The notes under the pieces are model-generated. The model did no database searches and had not been told where the DNA came from. It saw only the letters and a program-made list of their open reading frames with translations. Shown in pieces: positions 1-9,451 of a stretch of DNA of 21,080 nt. How positions within the stretch are numbered: the stretch's first letter is position 1; each line of letters begins with the position of its first letter. The position numbers were made by a program, and so were the translations under genes. Origin of the DNA: Clostridia bacterium (GTDB taxonomy: Bacteria > Bacillota > Clostridia > Christensenellales > CAG-138); the NCBI GenBank assembly GCA_016296415.1, contig JAEDJH010000024.1, positions 1-21,080 of the forward strand, read 5' to 3'.

Positions 1-1
1 C

Positions 2-45
2 CTCGCTTATGCGAGGGGCTTTGCTCGCTTATGCGAGGGGCTTTG
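2..45. repeat. Two perfect tandem 22-bp units, each with a small hairpin
   Basis: Positions 2-23 and 24-45 are identical 22-bp units. Each holds the inverted repeat CTCGC-TTAT-GCGAG followed by GGGCTTTG. The region lies just past the clpB stop codon, so it probably acts as, or derives from, the clpB terminator. The right flank GCGAGGGGCTTTG looks like one arm of a longer stem whose partner would be CAAAGCCCCTCGC. The left copy may complete that stem outside the window. The duplication is seen directly; terminator function is inferred, and the array may continue beyond position 1. Confidence 0.6.
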
Positions 46-53
46 CTTTTACC

Positions 54-2639
<2,586 letters not shown>

Positions 2640-2654
2640 ATTATTTTTACCTCC

Positions 2655-3338
2655 TTAAACGATTATCTGATTTTTGCCGATATACTGTGAATATATGCGC
2701 TCTATGGCGGCATAGGCCGATGCAGGGGACTGCAAAAGGGCAAAATATGCCTTCAACGCCTCGTCAAACGCATTTACATAAGCCGCTATCGCTTCCCCGA
2801 CCGCCGCTTCGCCGAGCTGAACTTCTTCGGCAGCGCCGCGTGAGGGGTTTTTGCGGACGTAAAGCTTTCTTATATAGCGTGTGCCGTCCGTGGAGTATTC
2901 CGAAAGACCCGTGTAGGCCGTTTCAAGACCCGCCCAAAGCTTATAAAACTGGAGCAGGCACAGCGTAAGGCTGCTGCTTTGGCTTCGCACGGAGGCACGG
3001 AACTCACCTATCTCGCCCCCGTTTGGCGAAAGCGGAGCCTTGTTCAGCTCTATGCTGTATTTCACGCTCGGGTTGTACTTGTACGAAATGGCGGAGCGGA
3101 GCGCCAACATGGAGTCCGTCGGAGCCATCATGACCTGCATTGCGGCGTTGGAGCCGAGCAGGGCTTCAAGGCTTGCGAATATGTTCCTTGTGCGCTTTTC
3201 CGGCGTAGTGTAGGACACGTATTCGGCGAGTATTTGGTTTACGATATTCGAGCGGCTCGTGCCGGATTCGTATGCCAGCCGGTCTATCTCCGCCACGACC
3301 CTGTCGCTCAGAACGAGCGAATAGATACTTTTTTGCAT
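2655..3338 (-). CDS. Unrecognised protein with N-terminal ribbon-helix-helix (CopG-like) domain
   Basis: A 227-residue protein counted from the ATG at 3338. Residues about 3-42 fit a ribbon-helix-helix DNA-binding fold: a short beta strand (KSIYSLVLS), a helix (DRVVAEIDRLAYESG) and a second helix after GTSRSN. This resembles CopG/Arc repressors. The remaining roughly 180 residues match no family I recognise; they are mixed polar with an Ala-rich helical end. Two further in-frame ATGs lie at 3344 and 3347. The AAGGA at 3351-3347 overlaps the ATG at 3347 and sits about 8 nt before the ATG at 3338, so I prefer the latter. It is the first gene of a two-gene unit with clpB and is divergent from htpG. 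A role as regulator of clpB, itself or htpG is inferred from position and the N-terminal fold only. Confidence 0.85.
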   Translation of the reverse strand: MQKSIYSLVLSDRVVAEIDRLAYESGTSRSNIVNQILAEYVSYTTPEKRTRNIFASLEALLGSNAAMQVMMAPTDSMLALRSAISYKYNPSVKYSIELNKAPLSPNGGEIGEFRASVRSQSSSLTLCLLQFYKLWAGLETAYTGLSEYSTDGTRYIRKLYVRKNPSRGAAEEVQLGEAAVGEAIAAYVNAFDEALKAYFALLQSPASAYAAIERIYSQYIGKNQIIV

Positions 3339-3371
3339 CAACATCATCCTTTTTTCTTTTATTATGGCTCG

Positions 3372-3399
3372 ATTTTAGCATATAAATAATAATTTGCAA
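3372..3399 (-). promoter_or_regulatory. Probable sigma-A promoter of the RHH gene-clpB unit
   Basis: On the minus strand a -35-like TTGCAA (3399-3394) is followed after 16 nt by TAAAAT (3377-3372), with TGC just upstream making an extended -10. Transcription would start near 3365, about 27 nt before the preferred ATG at 3338. The assignment rests on motif match only. Confidence 0.5.
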
Positions 3400-3419
3400 T
3401 CAATTTTAATAATACTTCA

Positions 3420-3449
3420 TGCAAAGTTTGCACTGCGTACAAAATTTGT
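3420..3449. promoter_or_regulatory. Two short palindromes, candidate operators
   Basis: TGCAAA-G-TTTGCA (3420-3432) is a perfect 13-bp inverted repeat. ACAAA-A-TTTGT (3439-3449) is a second one with the same CAAA-N-TTTG core. Their centres (3426 and 3444) are 18 bp apart. They lie about 20-50 bp upstream of the -35 box of the RHH-clpB promoter. They could be sites for the RHH protein encoded alongside, which is inference. Confidence 0.4.
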
Positions 3450-3505
3450 GTGCCGATAACAAGACGGGGTTTGAATTGTGGAGGGAATGTTAAATATTCA
3501 AGTGT

Positions 3506-3532
3506 AATGCAAAACATTGCTGTTTTGGCATT
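3506..3532. promoter_or_regulatory. Imperfect palindrome overlapping the htpG -35 box
   Basis: The left arm AATGCAAAACA (3506-3516) and the right arm TGTTTTGGCATT (3521-3532) are reverse complements apart from one extra base, with TTGC between them. The right arm runs into CATTGCAATG (3529-3538), itself a perfect palindrome that contains the -35 box of htpG. A protein bound here would block RNA polymerase. It shares TGCAAA with the palindromes nearer the RHH gene. Confidence 0.4.
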
Positions 3533-3559
3533 GCAATGGGAATGAAATGGTATTATAGT
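3531..3559 (+). promoter_or_regulatory. Probable sigma-A promoter of htpG
   Basis: TTGCAA (3531-3536) and TATAGT (3554-3559) are spaced by 17 nt, matching the sigma-A consensus at 4/6 and 5/6. The predicted start near 3566 falls inside the CIRCE element, the standard position for HrcA repression. It is the only good promoter match between the CIRCE and the divergent gene. Confidence 0.65.
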
Positions 3560-3563
3560 ACCG

Positions 3564-3590
3564 TTAGCACTCAAAGTGAGAGAGTGCTAA
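3564..3590 (+). promoter_or_regulatory. CIRCE operator (HrcA binding site)
   Basis: TTAGCACTC (3564-3572), a 9-nt spacer, and GAGTGCTAA (3582-3590) match the CIRCE consensus at every arm position. CIRCE is bound by the heat-shock repressor HrcA, classically before groESL and dnaK operons. Here it lies over the predicted htpG transcription start, 22 nt before the start codon, so it would also form a hairpin in the mRNA leader. No hrcA, dnaK or groEL gene is inside the window. Confidence 0.95.
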
Positions 3591-3612
3591 AAAACGCAAA
3601 AAGAGGTACTGT

Positions 3613-5463
3613 ATGGAAAAGAAGCAATTCAAGGCTGAATCAAAACGCCTGCTTGATCTGATGATAAACTCAATTTATACGCATAAGGAAATTTTCCTGC
3701 GGGAGCTGATCTCCAATGCGAGCGATGCGATAGACAAGCGCTACTACAACGCCGCACATAGCGGAATGAACCGAAGCGATTTTTTCATAAGGCTCTGTCC
3801 CAACGCGGAAGAAAGGACGCTTACCGTCTCCGACAACGGCTGCGGAATGACGGCGGAGCAGCTTGAGAGCAATCTCGGCACCATCGCAAAAAGCGGTACG
3901 AACGAGTTTCGCAGCGAGTGCGGCGGCGAGGAGAATATCGACATAATCGGAAGGTTCGGAGTGGGCTTTTATTCGGCGTTTATGGTAGCAAAGAGAATAG
4001 AGGTCTATTCGTCGGCGGACGGCGTCGAGGCAAACGTATGGGAATCCTCGGGCGAGGACGGCTATACGATAAAGCCCTGCGAGTGCGAGGGCATCGGCAC
4101 GAGGATAGTCCTCACGCTGAAGGACGATACCGAGGACGAGAGATATTCGGAGTTTTTGGAGGAGTACAGGCTGTCGGAGCTTGTCAAAAAGTATTCGGAC
4201 TATATCCGCTACCCGATTAAAATGCAAAGAAGCACGGAGCATACCGGCGAGGACGGCGCAGCCGAAACGGCTGTCGAGGATGAAACGCTAAACAGCATGG
4301 TACCCCTTTGGCGAAAGAACAAGTCCGAGCTGACCACGGAGCAGTATAACGAGTTCTATAAGGAAAACTTCCGCGACTTTGAGGAGCCGCTTATGTCGCT
4401 CCACGTGAGCGCCGAGGGTATGCTCTCGTACAATGCGCTTTTGTATATCCCGAAGCACACGCCCTACGACTATTACACCAAGGGCTACAAAAGAGGGCTG
4501 AAGCTCTATGCAAACGGCGTTATGATAATGGATTCGTGCGAGGAGCTGCTTCCCGAATACTTCGGCTTTGTAAAGGGCCTGGTCGATTCGCCCGACCTTT
4601 CGCTGAATATATCCAGGGAGATGCTTCAGCATGACAGGCAGCTTACCGCAATAGCCAACAATCTTAAAAAGAAGATACAGGCGGAGCTTCTGCGCATGCT
4701 CAGGGACGAGCGTGAAAAATACGACGAGTTTTTCAGGGAATTCGGTCTTGCGATAAAATACGGCGTGTATTCGGACTTCGGCATGAACAAGGAGTTTTTG
4801 AAGGAGCTTGTAATGTTCCACTCCGCCGATAAAAACAAGCTTATAACCCTGCGGGAATACGCGGACTCGATGAAGGAAGGACAAAAGGATATTTACTATG
4901 CCGCCGGCGACAGCCTGGCGCACATAATGCACCTGCCTCAGACCGAGCTTATAAGGGACAAGGGCTACGACATACTCTGCATGACTGACAACGTGGATGA
5001 GTTTGCGGTGAGGATAATGGACAGCTATGATGAAAAACGCTTCAAATCGGCGTCCGACCCCGATCTTGACCTTGCGACCGATGAGGAGAAAAAGCAGGCG
5101 GAGGAGCGCACGGCCGAAAGCCGTGAGCTGCTTGACAGGCTGAAGGCGAAGCTCGGCGGCAAGGTTGCCGAGGTAAAGCTTTCCGCAAGGCTGAAAACGT
5201 CGCTTGCCTGCATAACGGGCGAGGGCGGACTTTCGGTGGAGATGTACAAGGTGCTCAAGGATATGCCGAACGCAAAGGACATTCCGCACCGCTTCGTGCT
5301 TGAGCTCAACCCCGAGCATGCCGTGTTCAAACGCCTTGCCGACCTTACCGACGACAGGCTGACGGACTATGCGGAGCTTATCTACAACATGGCGCTGCTG
5401 ACAGCGGGGCTTGAGATAGAAAATCCCGCAGCATTTTCCGAGGCCGTTTGCAGGCTGATGTAA
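3613..5463 (+). CDS. htpG: Molecular chaperone HtpG (Hsp90)
   Basis: At 616 residues this is the normal length for bacterial Hsp90, a cytoplasmic dimeric ATP-driven chaperone. The N-terminal GHKL ATPase shows ELISNASDAIDK (residues 31-42, with catalytic Glu31 and Asn35), DNGCGM (74-79, nucleotide-binding Asp74) and the glycine lid GRFGVGF (113-119). The middle domain (about 230-490) and the C-terminal dimerisation domain follow. The ATG is preceded by AGAGG at 3602-3606 with 6 nt spacing. It sits behind a perfect CIRCE and is divergent from the RHH-clpB pair, so two chaperone systems share one control region. HrcA control is strongly suggested by the CIRCE. This differs from Bacillus subtilis, where htpG is not in the HrcA regulon. 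Confidence 0.98.
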   Translation: MEKKQFKAESKRLLDLMINSIYTHKEIFLRELISNASDAIDKRYYNAAHSGMNRSDFFIRLCPNAEERTLTVSDNGCGMTAEQLESNLGTIAKSGTNEFRSECGGEENIDIIGRFGVGFYSAFMVAKRIEVYSSADGVEANVWESSGEDGYTIKPCECEGIGTRIVLTLKDDTEDERYSEFLEEYRLSELVKKYSDYIRYPIKMQRSTEHTGEDGAAETAVEDETLNSMVPLWRKNKSELTTEQYNEFYKENFRDFEEPLMSLHVSAEGMLSYNALLYIPKHTPYDYYTKGYKRGLKLYANGVMIMDSCEELLPEYFGFVKGLVDSPDLSLNISREMLQHDRQLTAIANNLKKKIQAELLRMLRDEREKYDEFFREFGLAIKYGVYSDFGMNKEFLKELVMFHSADKNKLITLREYADSMKEGQKDIYYAAGDSLAHIMHLPQTELIRDKGYDILCMTDNVDEFAVRIMDSYDEKRFKSASDPDLDLATDEEKKQAEERTAESRELLDRLKAKLGGKVAEVKLSARLKTSLACITGEGGLSVEMYKVLKDMPNAKDIPHRFVLELNPEHAVFKRLADLTDDRLTDYAELIYNMALLTAGLEIENPAAFSEAVCRLM

Positions 5464-5476
5464 ATTCTGCTATAAT
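5448..5476 (+). promoter_or_regulatory. Extended -10 promoter for the lipoprotein gene
   Basis: TTGCAG (5448-5453, inside the 3' end of htpG) is 17 nt upstream of a perfect TATAAT (5471-5476) carrying TGC just before it. Initiation would be near 5483, about 25 nt before the ATG. This suggests the lipoprotein gene can be expressed independently of CIRCE control, in addition to any read-through from htpG. Confidence 0.65.
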
Positions 5477-5507
5477 GGCACAACGGCTGTAAAAAAGGAG
5501 AAAAAAC

Positions 5508-6215
5508 ATGATAAAGAGAGTTTTGTTTATTATAATGGCGCTTTTGCTGACGGTATGCTCGGTTTCGTGCAGGCTCGACGGAAAACCCATTGACGGCGGC
5601 AATGCGCCCGTTCCCACGGTGAACGCCACGGAGGAGCCCGTGCCGCAGGAGCCGCAGTACGAAAGCCTGTATAACGATTTTATGGCGGCGGAGCGCTATT
5701 ACGTAAGGTATCAGCAGACGGTGTTCGGCTTTACCACCACGATAGAGATGGCGGTTGACGGCGATAAGATCGAAACGTATCAGACGTCCGACGGGAACAA
5801 GCTGCATACGCTCACGCTCAACGGAATAAAGTACACGATAAACGACGATGCAAAGGCATATACCCAAACCACCGTTGAAAGCGGTGCGGGTGAGGAGACC
5901 GACGAAACCCCGGACGACGGAGCGGACTCCGACGACGTAACGTACAAAGGCTCGGGCAGCGCAAACATCAACGGCGTGGACTGCGTCTATGACGAGTACA
6001 GCTACATCGAAGGCTCATACGAGTGCACCATCAGGTACTATATTCATAAGGCGGAAAACAGGCTTTATGCCATGGTGACCTCCATTTCCGACTTCCAGAC
6101 CACCATGCTCATCGAGGAGTACAGGGTGGACTATACTCCGGAGGGCTGGTTCGTTCTGCCCGAGGATTATGAGCAGCTCACGCAGGAGGAATTTGACGCT
6201 CTGTATGCCGAATAA
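5508..6215 (+). CDS. Predicted secreted lipoprotein, function unknown
   Basis: A 235-residue protein with a basic start (MIKR), a hydrophobic segment (residues 5-19) and Cys21 after SVS, which fits a lipoprotein signal peptide although the lipobox is not ideal at -3. A Pro/Glu-rich linker (about 28-50) follows, then a beta-rich body broken by an acidic Asp/Glu-rich stretch (about 125-145). It would be anchored to the outer face of the membrane. I do not recognise the family; the beta-rich body could be a LolA/LppX-type lipid-binding sheet, but that is a guess. AAGGAG at 5495-5500 gives good spacing to the ATG. It lies 44 nt after htpG and 80 nt before the aminopeptidase gene. Confidence 0.85.
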   Translation: MIKRVLFIIMALLLTVCSVSCRLDGKPIDGGNAPVPTVNATEEPVPQEPQYESLYNDFMAAERYYVRYQQTVFGFTTTIEMAVDGDKIETYQTSDGNKLHTLTLNGIKYTINDDAKAYTQTTVESGAGEETDETPDDGADSDDVTYKGSGSANINGVDCVYDEYSYIEGSYECTIRYYIHKAENRLYAMVTSISDFQTTMLIEEYRVDYTPEGWFVLPEDYEQLTQEEFDALYAE

Positions 6216-6228
6216 AGCTACTTTGGCA

Positions 6229-6257
6229 TTGAAAGTTTTGAATATAAATGATACCAT
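6229..6257 (+). promoter_or_regulatory. Possible promoter of the M18 aminopeptidase gene
   Basis: TTGAAA (6229-6234) and TACCAT (6252-6257) are 17 nt apart, with TGA before the -10 as an extended element. The -10 match is only 4/6, so this is a weak call. The gap is only 80 bp and no terminator precedes it, so read-through from the lipoprotein gene is also possible. Confidence 0.35.
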
Positions 6258-6295
6258 ATAAACAAACAGCCGCTATACGGCACAGGAGGTAATTT

Positions 6296-7678
6296 ATGGA
6301 AAGAAAAAACGCATGGAAAACCTACACGGAATGTGATCTTGCAAAGCTGGAGGATATAAGCAGCCGCTACCGCAGCTATATCGACAACGGTAAAACCGAG
6401 CGTGAATGTGTGACCGAGACAATCGAGCTCGCCGAAAAAGCCGGATTCGTCAACCTTGAGGACGTTATCAAGGCGGGCAGGACCGTAAAAGAAGGCGACA
6501 AGCTTTACTCCAACTGCATGGGCAAGGCAATAATGCTGTTCACCATCGGCAAAAAGCCCATCACCGACGGCATCAACATCGTCGGCTCCCATATCGACTC
6601 GCCCCGTATTGACCTCAAGCAGAATCCGCTTTATGAGGATTCCGACCTTGCATATCTCGATACTCACTACTACGGCGGTATCAAAAAGTATCAGTGGGTA
6701 ACCATTCCCCTTGCAATGCACGGCGTCGTCGCCAAAAAGGACGGCACGGTGATCGACGTTGTCATCGGTGAGGACGAAAGCGATCCCGTAGTCGGAATTT
6801 CCGACCTGCTCATCCACCTTTCCGCAGACCAGCTCGGCAAAAAGGCCTCCGTCGTCATCGAGGGCGAGGAGCTTAACGTTATAGTCGGCGGCAAGCCCCT
6901 TGCCGATACCGAAAAGGATCCGGTCAAGGCCAACGTGATGAAGATATTGAATGAAAAATACGGCATCGAGGAGGAGGACTTCCTCTCCGCCGAGATAGAG
7001 GTCGTTCCCGCAGGCAGATCCCGTGACTTCGGTCTCGACAGAAGCATGATAATCGGCTACGGCCACGACGACAGGGTATGCTCCTTTGCCGCAGTCGAGG
7101 CGCTGCTCTCGATAGAGGGTACTCCCGAAACCACCTGCTGCTGCGTGCTTGCCGACAAGGAAGAGGTCGGAAGCGTCGGCGCAACGGGTATGCAGGCACG
7201 CTACTTTGAAAATGCGGTTGCCGAGATAATCGCCCTTATGCAGCCCTATTCCGATATCGCTCTCAGGCGTGCGCTCAAGAACTGCCGTATGCTTTCGTGC
7301 GACGTAAGCGCAGGCTACGACCCCAACTTTGCGGGCGTATTTGAAAGAAAGAACAGCGCATACCTCGGCAGGGGCGTATGTTTCAACAAGTACACCGGTT
7401 CCAGAGGCAAGTCCGGCTCGAACGACGCCAACGCCGAGTATATCGCAAAGCTTCGCAGGATAATGGACGATTCCTCCGTCAATTTCCAGACGGCGGAGCT
7501 CGGTAAGGTTGACCAGGGCGGCGGCGGAACGATAGCATACATCTGCGCCCTTTACGGCATGGAGGTTATCGACAGCGGTGTTGCGGTGCTTTCGATGCAC
7601 GCACCGTGGGAGATAATCAGCAAGGCCGACCTTTACGAAGCGGTAAAGGCATACCTCGCATTCATGCTGAACGCATAA
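6296..7678 (+). CDS. M18-family zinc aminopeptidase
   Basis: A 460-residue cytosolic metallopeptidase of the M18 (aminopeptidase I/aspartyl aminopeptidase) family, which removes N-terminal residues from peptides using a two-zinc centre. Expected ligand motifs are all visible: SHIDSPR with His99 and Asp101, GHDDR with Asp258/Asp259, ADKEEVGS with Glu289/Glu290, CDVSAGYDP with Asp336, and SMHAPWE with His435. Length suits the bacterial branch. A near-perfect AGGAGGT at 6284-6290, 5 nt before the ATG, fixes the start. Substrate preference cannot be read from sequence. It is the last gene of the htpG-side run and ends before a hairpin facing galE. The name apeA is used for some relatives, but I leave the symbol blank. 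Confidence 0.95.
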   Translation: MERKNAWKTYTECDLAKLEDISSRYRSYIDNGKTERECVTETIELAEKAGFVNLEDVIKAGRTVKEGDKLYSNCMGKAIMLFTIGKKPITDGINIVGSHIDSPRIDLKQNPLYEDSDLAYLDTHYYGGIKKYQWVTIPLAMHGVVAKKDGTVIDVVIGEDESDPVVGISDLLIHLSADQLGKKASVVIEGEELNVIVGGKPLADTEKDPVKANVMKILNEKYGIEEEDFLSAEIEVVPAGRSRDFGLDRSMIIGYGHDDRVCSFAAVEALLSIEGTPETTCCCVLADKEEVGSVGATGMQARYFENAVAEIIALMQPYSDIALRRALKNCRMLSCDVSAGYDPNFAGVFERKNSAYLGRGVCFNKYTGSRGKSGSNDANAEYIAKLRRIMDDSSVNFQTAELGKVDQGGGGTIAYICALYGMEVIDSGVAVLSMHAPWEIISKADLYEAVKAYLAFMLNA

Positions 7679-7698
7679 GCCGAAAGCGGCGATAAGCA

Positions 7699-7723
7699 AG
7701 CCCCCCGCATTAGACGGGGGGCT
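7699..7723. terminator. GC-rich hairpin between convergent genes
   Basis: AGCCCCCCG (7699-7707) and CGGGGGGCT (7715-7723) form a perfect 9-bp stem with a 7-nt loop. It sits between the 3' ends of the plus-strand aminopeptidase gene and the minus-strand galE, so it could serve both. Neither side has a clear T-run, so efficiency as an intrinsic terminator is uncertain. Confidence 0.7.
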
Positions 7724-7765
7724 GTGTATATAAGGCCGGCTTGTTTTGTAAATTACGCCGTAGGA

Positions 7766-8785
7766 TTACTTTTTCTCGCCGTAGCCGTAGGGGTTATTTT
7801 TCTGCCAGTTCCATGCCGAGGCGCACATCTCCTCAATGCCGAGCGAGGCTTTCCAGCCGAGCTTTTCGAGGGCGGCGGCAGGATCGGCGAAACACGCATC
7901 TATGTCGCCGGAGCGCCTTTGCTGTATGCGGTAGGGGATATGCAGACCGGTTGCGGACTCGAACGCCTTTACTATGTCAAGCACGCTGTACCCGATGCCC
8001 GTTCCGAGATTTACCGCAAGCACGCCGGAATTGTTCATTGCGTAGTCGATCGCCTTCAAATGCCCCTTTGCAAGGTCAACCACGTGGATGTAGTCCCTCA
8101 CGCCCGTACCGTCGTGGGTGTTGTAGTCGTTGCCGAACACGCCGAGAAACTCACGCCTGCCGACGGCGACCTGAGTGATATACGGCAGGAGGTTGTTCGG
8201 GATACCGCTCGGATCGTCGCCTATGAGTCCGCTTTTGTGAGCGCCTATCGGGTTAAAGTACCTGAGCAGCACCACCGACAGCTCGGGATCGGCGTTGGCG
8301 GCATCGGTGAGTATCTGTTCGGACATATACTTTGTCCAGCCGTAGGGGTTGGTGCAGTATCTGTCCGCATCCTCCCTTATCGGTACGGTCTTGGGATTGC
8401 CGTAAACCGTTGCGGAGGAGCTGAATACGATGCGCCTCGTGCCGTGCCTTTTCATGGTTTTCAAAAGGTTTATGGTGGCGTAAAGGTTGTTTTCATAGTA
8501 CATCAGCGGCTTTGCCACCGACTCTCCGACGGCCTTGAAGCCGGCAAAGTGCACGACAGAGTCTATCTCGTTTTCGGAAAAAACCTTTTCGAGTGCTTCG
8601 GGACTGCAAACGTCGATGTCGTATACTTTGGGACGCCTGCCGGTTATTTTTTCTATGCGGTCGATGACCCCGGGGGAGCTGTTGGAAAAATTATCCGCTA
8701 TTACGATGCTTCTGCCGTCGGAGATAAGCTCGACGGCGGTGTGTGAGCCAATGTAGCCGGCTCCGCCTGTCAGTAATACAGCCAT
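7766..8785 (-). CDS. galE: UDP-glucose 4-epimerase GalE
   Basis: A 339-residue extended short-chain dehydrogenase that interconverts UDP-glucose and UDP-galactose for sugar use and envelope polymers. The NAD-binding motif TGGAGYIGS lies at residues 6-14, the SSSATVYG active-site segment at 122-129 (Ser124 region), and the catalytic YxxxK is Tyr148/Lys152 in NPYGWTK. The length is typical (E. coli 338). AGGAGG at 8796-8791 lies 5 nt before the ATG. It starts 15 nt after the hpt stop on the same strand, so it is very likely cotranscribed with hpt. Related epimerases acting on other nucleotide sugars cannot be fully excluded, but overall similarity is to GalE. Confidence 0.96.
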   Translation of the reverse strand: MAVLLTGGAGYIGSHTAVELISDGRSIVIADNFSNSSPGVIDRIEKITGRRPKVYDIDVCSPEALEKVFSENEIDSVVHFAGFKAVGESVAKPLMYYENNLYATINLLKTMKRHGTRRIVFSSSATVYGNPKTVPIREDADRYCTNPYGWTKYMSEQILTDAANADPELSVVLLRYFNPIGAHKSGLIGDDPSGIPNNLLPYITQVAVGRREFLGVFGNDYNTHDGTGVRDYIHVVDLAKGHLKAIDYAMNNSGVLAVNLGTGIGYSVLDIVKAFESATGLHIPYRIQQRRSGDIDACFADPAAALEKLGWKASLGIEEMCASAWNWQKNNPYGYGEKK

Positions 8786-8800
8786 GTCAGCCTCCTGTCG

Positions 8801-9358
8801 TTATCCTTCATATACCTTCGGGTCAAGTATGCCGACGTACTTGAGGTTTCTGTAATAGCCGGCGTAGTCGAGTCCGTAACCGATGACGAAGGCGTTGGGA
8901 ATTGTGAAGCCCGAATAATCGGGATTTATGTCGCACTGCCTGCGCTCGGGCTTGTCGAGCAGGCATACGGTTTTTATGGAGGCCGGCTCACGCTGCTCAA
9001 GGAGCTTCAGCAAATGCTTCAGTGTCAGCCCCGAATCTATTATATCCTCAACGATTATAACGTGGCGGTTGGTTATGCTCGTATCTATATCCTTTGAAAT
9101 ACGTATGATGCCGGAGGTCTTGACGCCGTTGCCGTAGCTTGAGATCCCCATGAACTCAAGCTCAAGCTGGCAGTCGATTTCCCTGACGAGGTCGGAGAAG
9201 AAGTTTACCGCACCCTTCATGACGCAGACCACGATGGGGTGCTTGCCGGCATAGTCCTTGGAAAGCTGCTGCCCGAGCTCTTTTACTCTCGCTTTGATCC
9301 GCTCCTCCGTAAGAAGGACCTCTTGGACGTCGTCACGCATATTCTCGCTGATATTCAT
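8801..9358 (-). CDS. hpt: Hypoxanthine phosphoribosyltransferase
   Basis: A 185-residue purine-salvage enzyme that joins hypoxanthine (and often guanine) to PRPP. The PRPP-binding signature VIIVEDIIDSG lies at residues 100-110 with acidic Glu104 and Asp105, and the purine-site segment LLDKPERR at 133-140. The Shine-Dalgarno AAGGAAG lies at 9370-9364. It follows tilS on the same strand with 93 nt between; tilS-hpt is a conserved pair in Bacillota. A weak promoter of its own, TTGGTT (9414-9409) and TATTAT (9391-9386) with 17 nt spacing, is possible but poor at -35. Confidence 0.96.
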   Translation of the reverse strand: MNISENMRDDVQEVLLTEERIKARVKELGQQLSKDYAGKHPIVVCVMKGAVNFFSDLVREIDCQLELEFMGISSYGNGVKTSGIIRISKDIDTSITNRHVIIVEDIIDSGLTLKHLLKLLEQREPASIKTVCLLDKPERRQCDINPDYSGFTIPNAFVIGYGLDYAGYYRNLKYVGILDPKVYEG

Positions 9359-9451
9359 ACAAACTTCCTTTCTTTGAATGATTAAATAATATGGCCCCGA
9401 AAGACCTGAACCAACAAGCCCTTCGGACAGACAAATATAATTAGAAATATT

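Noticed and set aside
3348..3612. CtsR-type operator for clpB
   Set aside because: I searched by eye for the GGTCAAA heptad repeat on both strands and found no convincing copy.
6218..7699. A 493-codon minus-strand frame antisense to the aminopeptidase gene
   Set aside because: The plus-strand gene has all M18 metal-site motifs and a strong Shine-Dalgarno; the antisense frame has no recognisable domain or start site.
7724..8746. A 340-codon plus-strand frame opposite galE
   Set aside because: GalE on the minus strand is unambiguous (NAD motif, YxxxK, ribosome binding site); the plus frame is its shadow.
9391..9427. Possible hairpin CCGAA/TTCGG between tilS and hpt
   Set aside because: Only five pairs with a long loop, next to mismatches and without a T-run; too weak to call a terminator.
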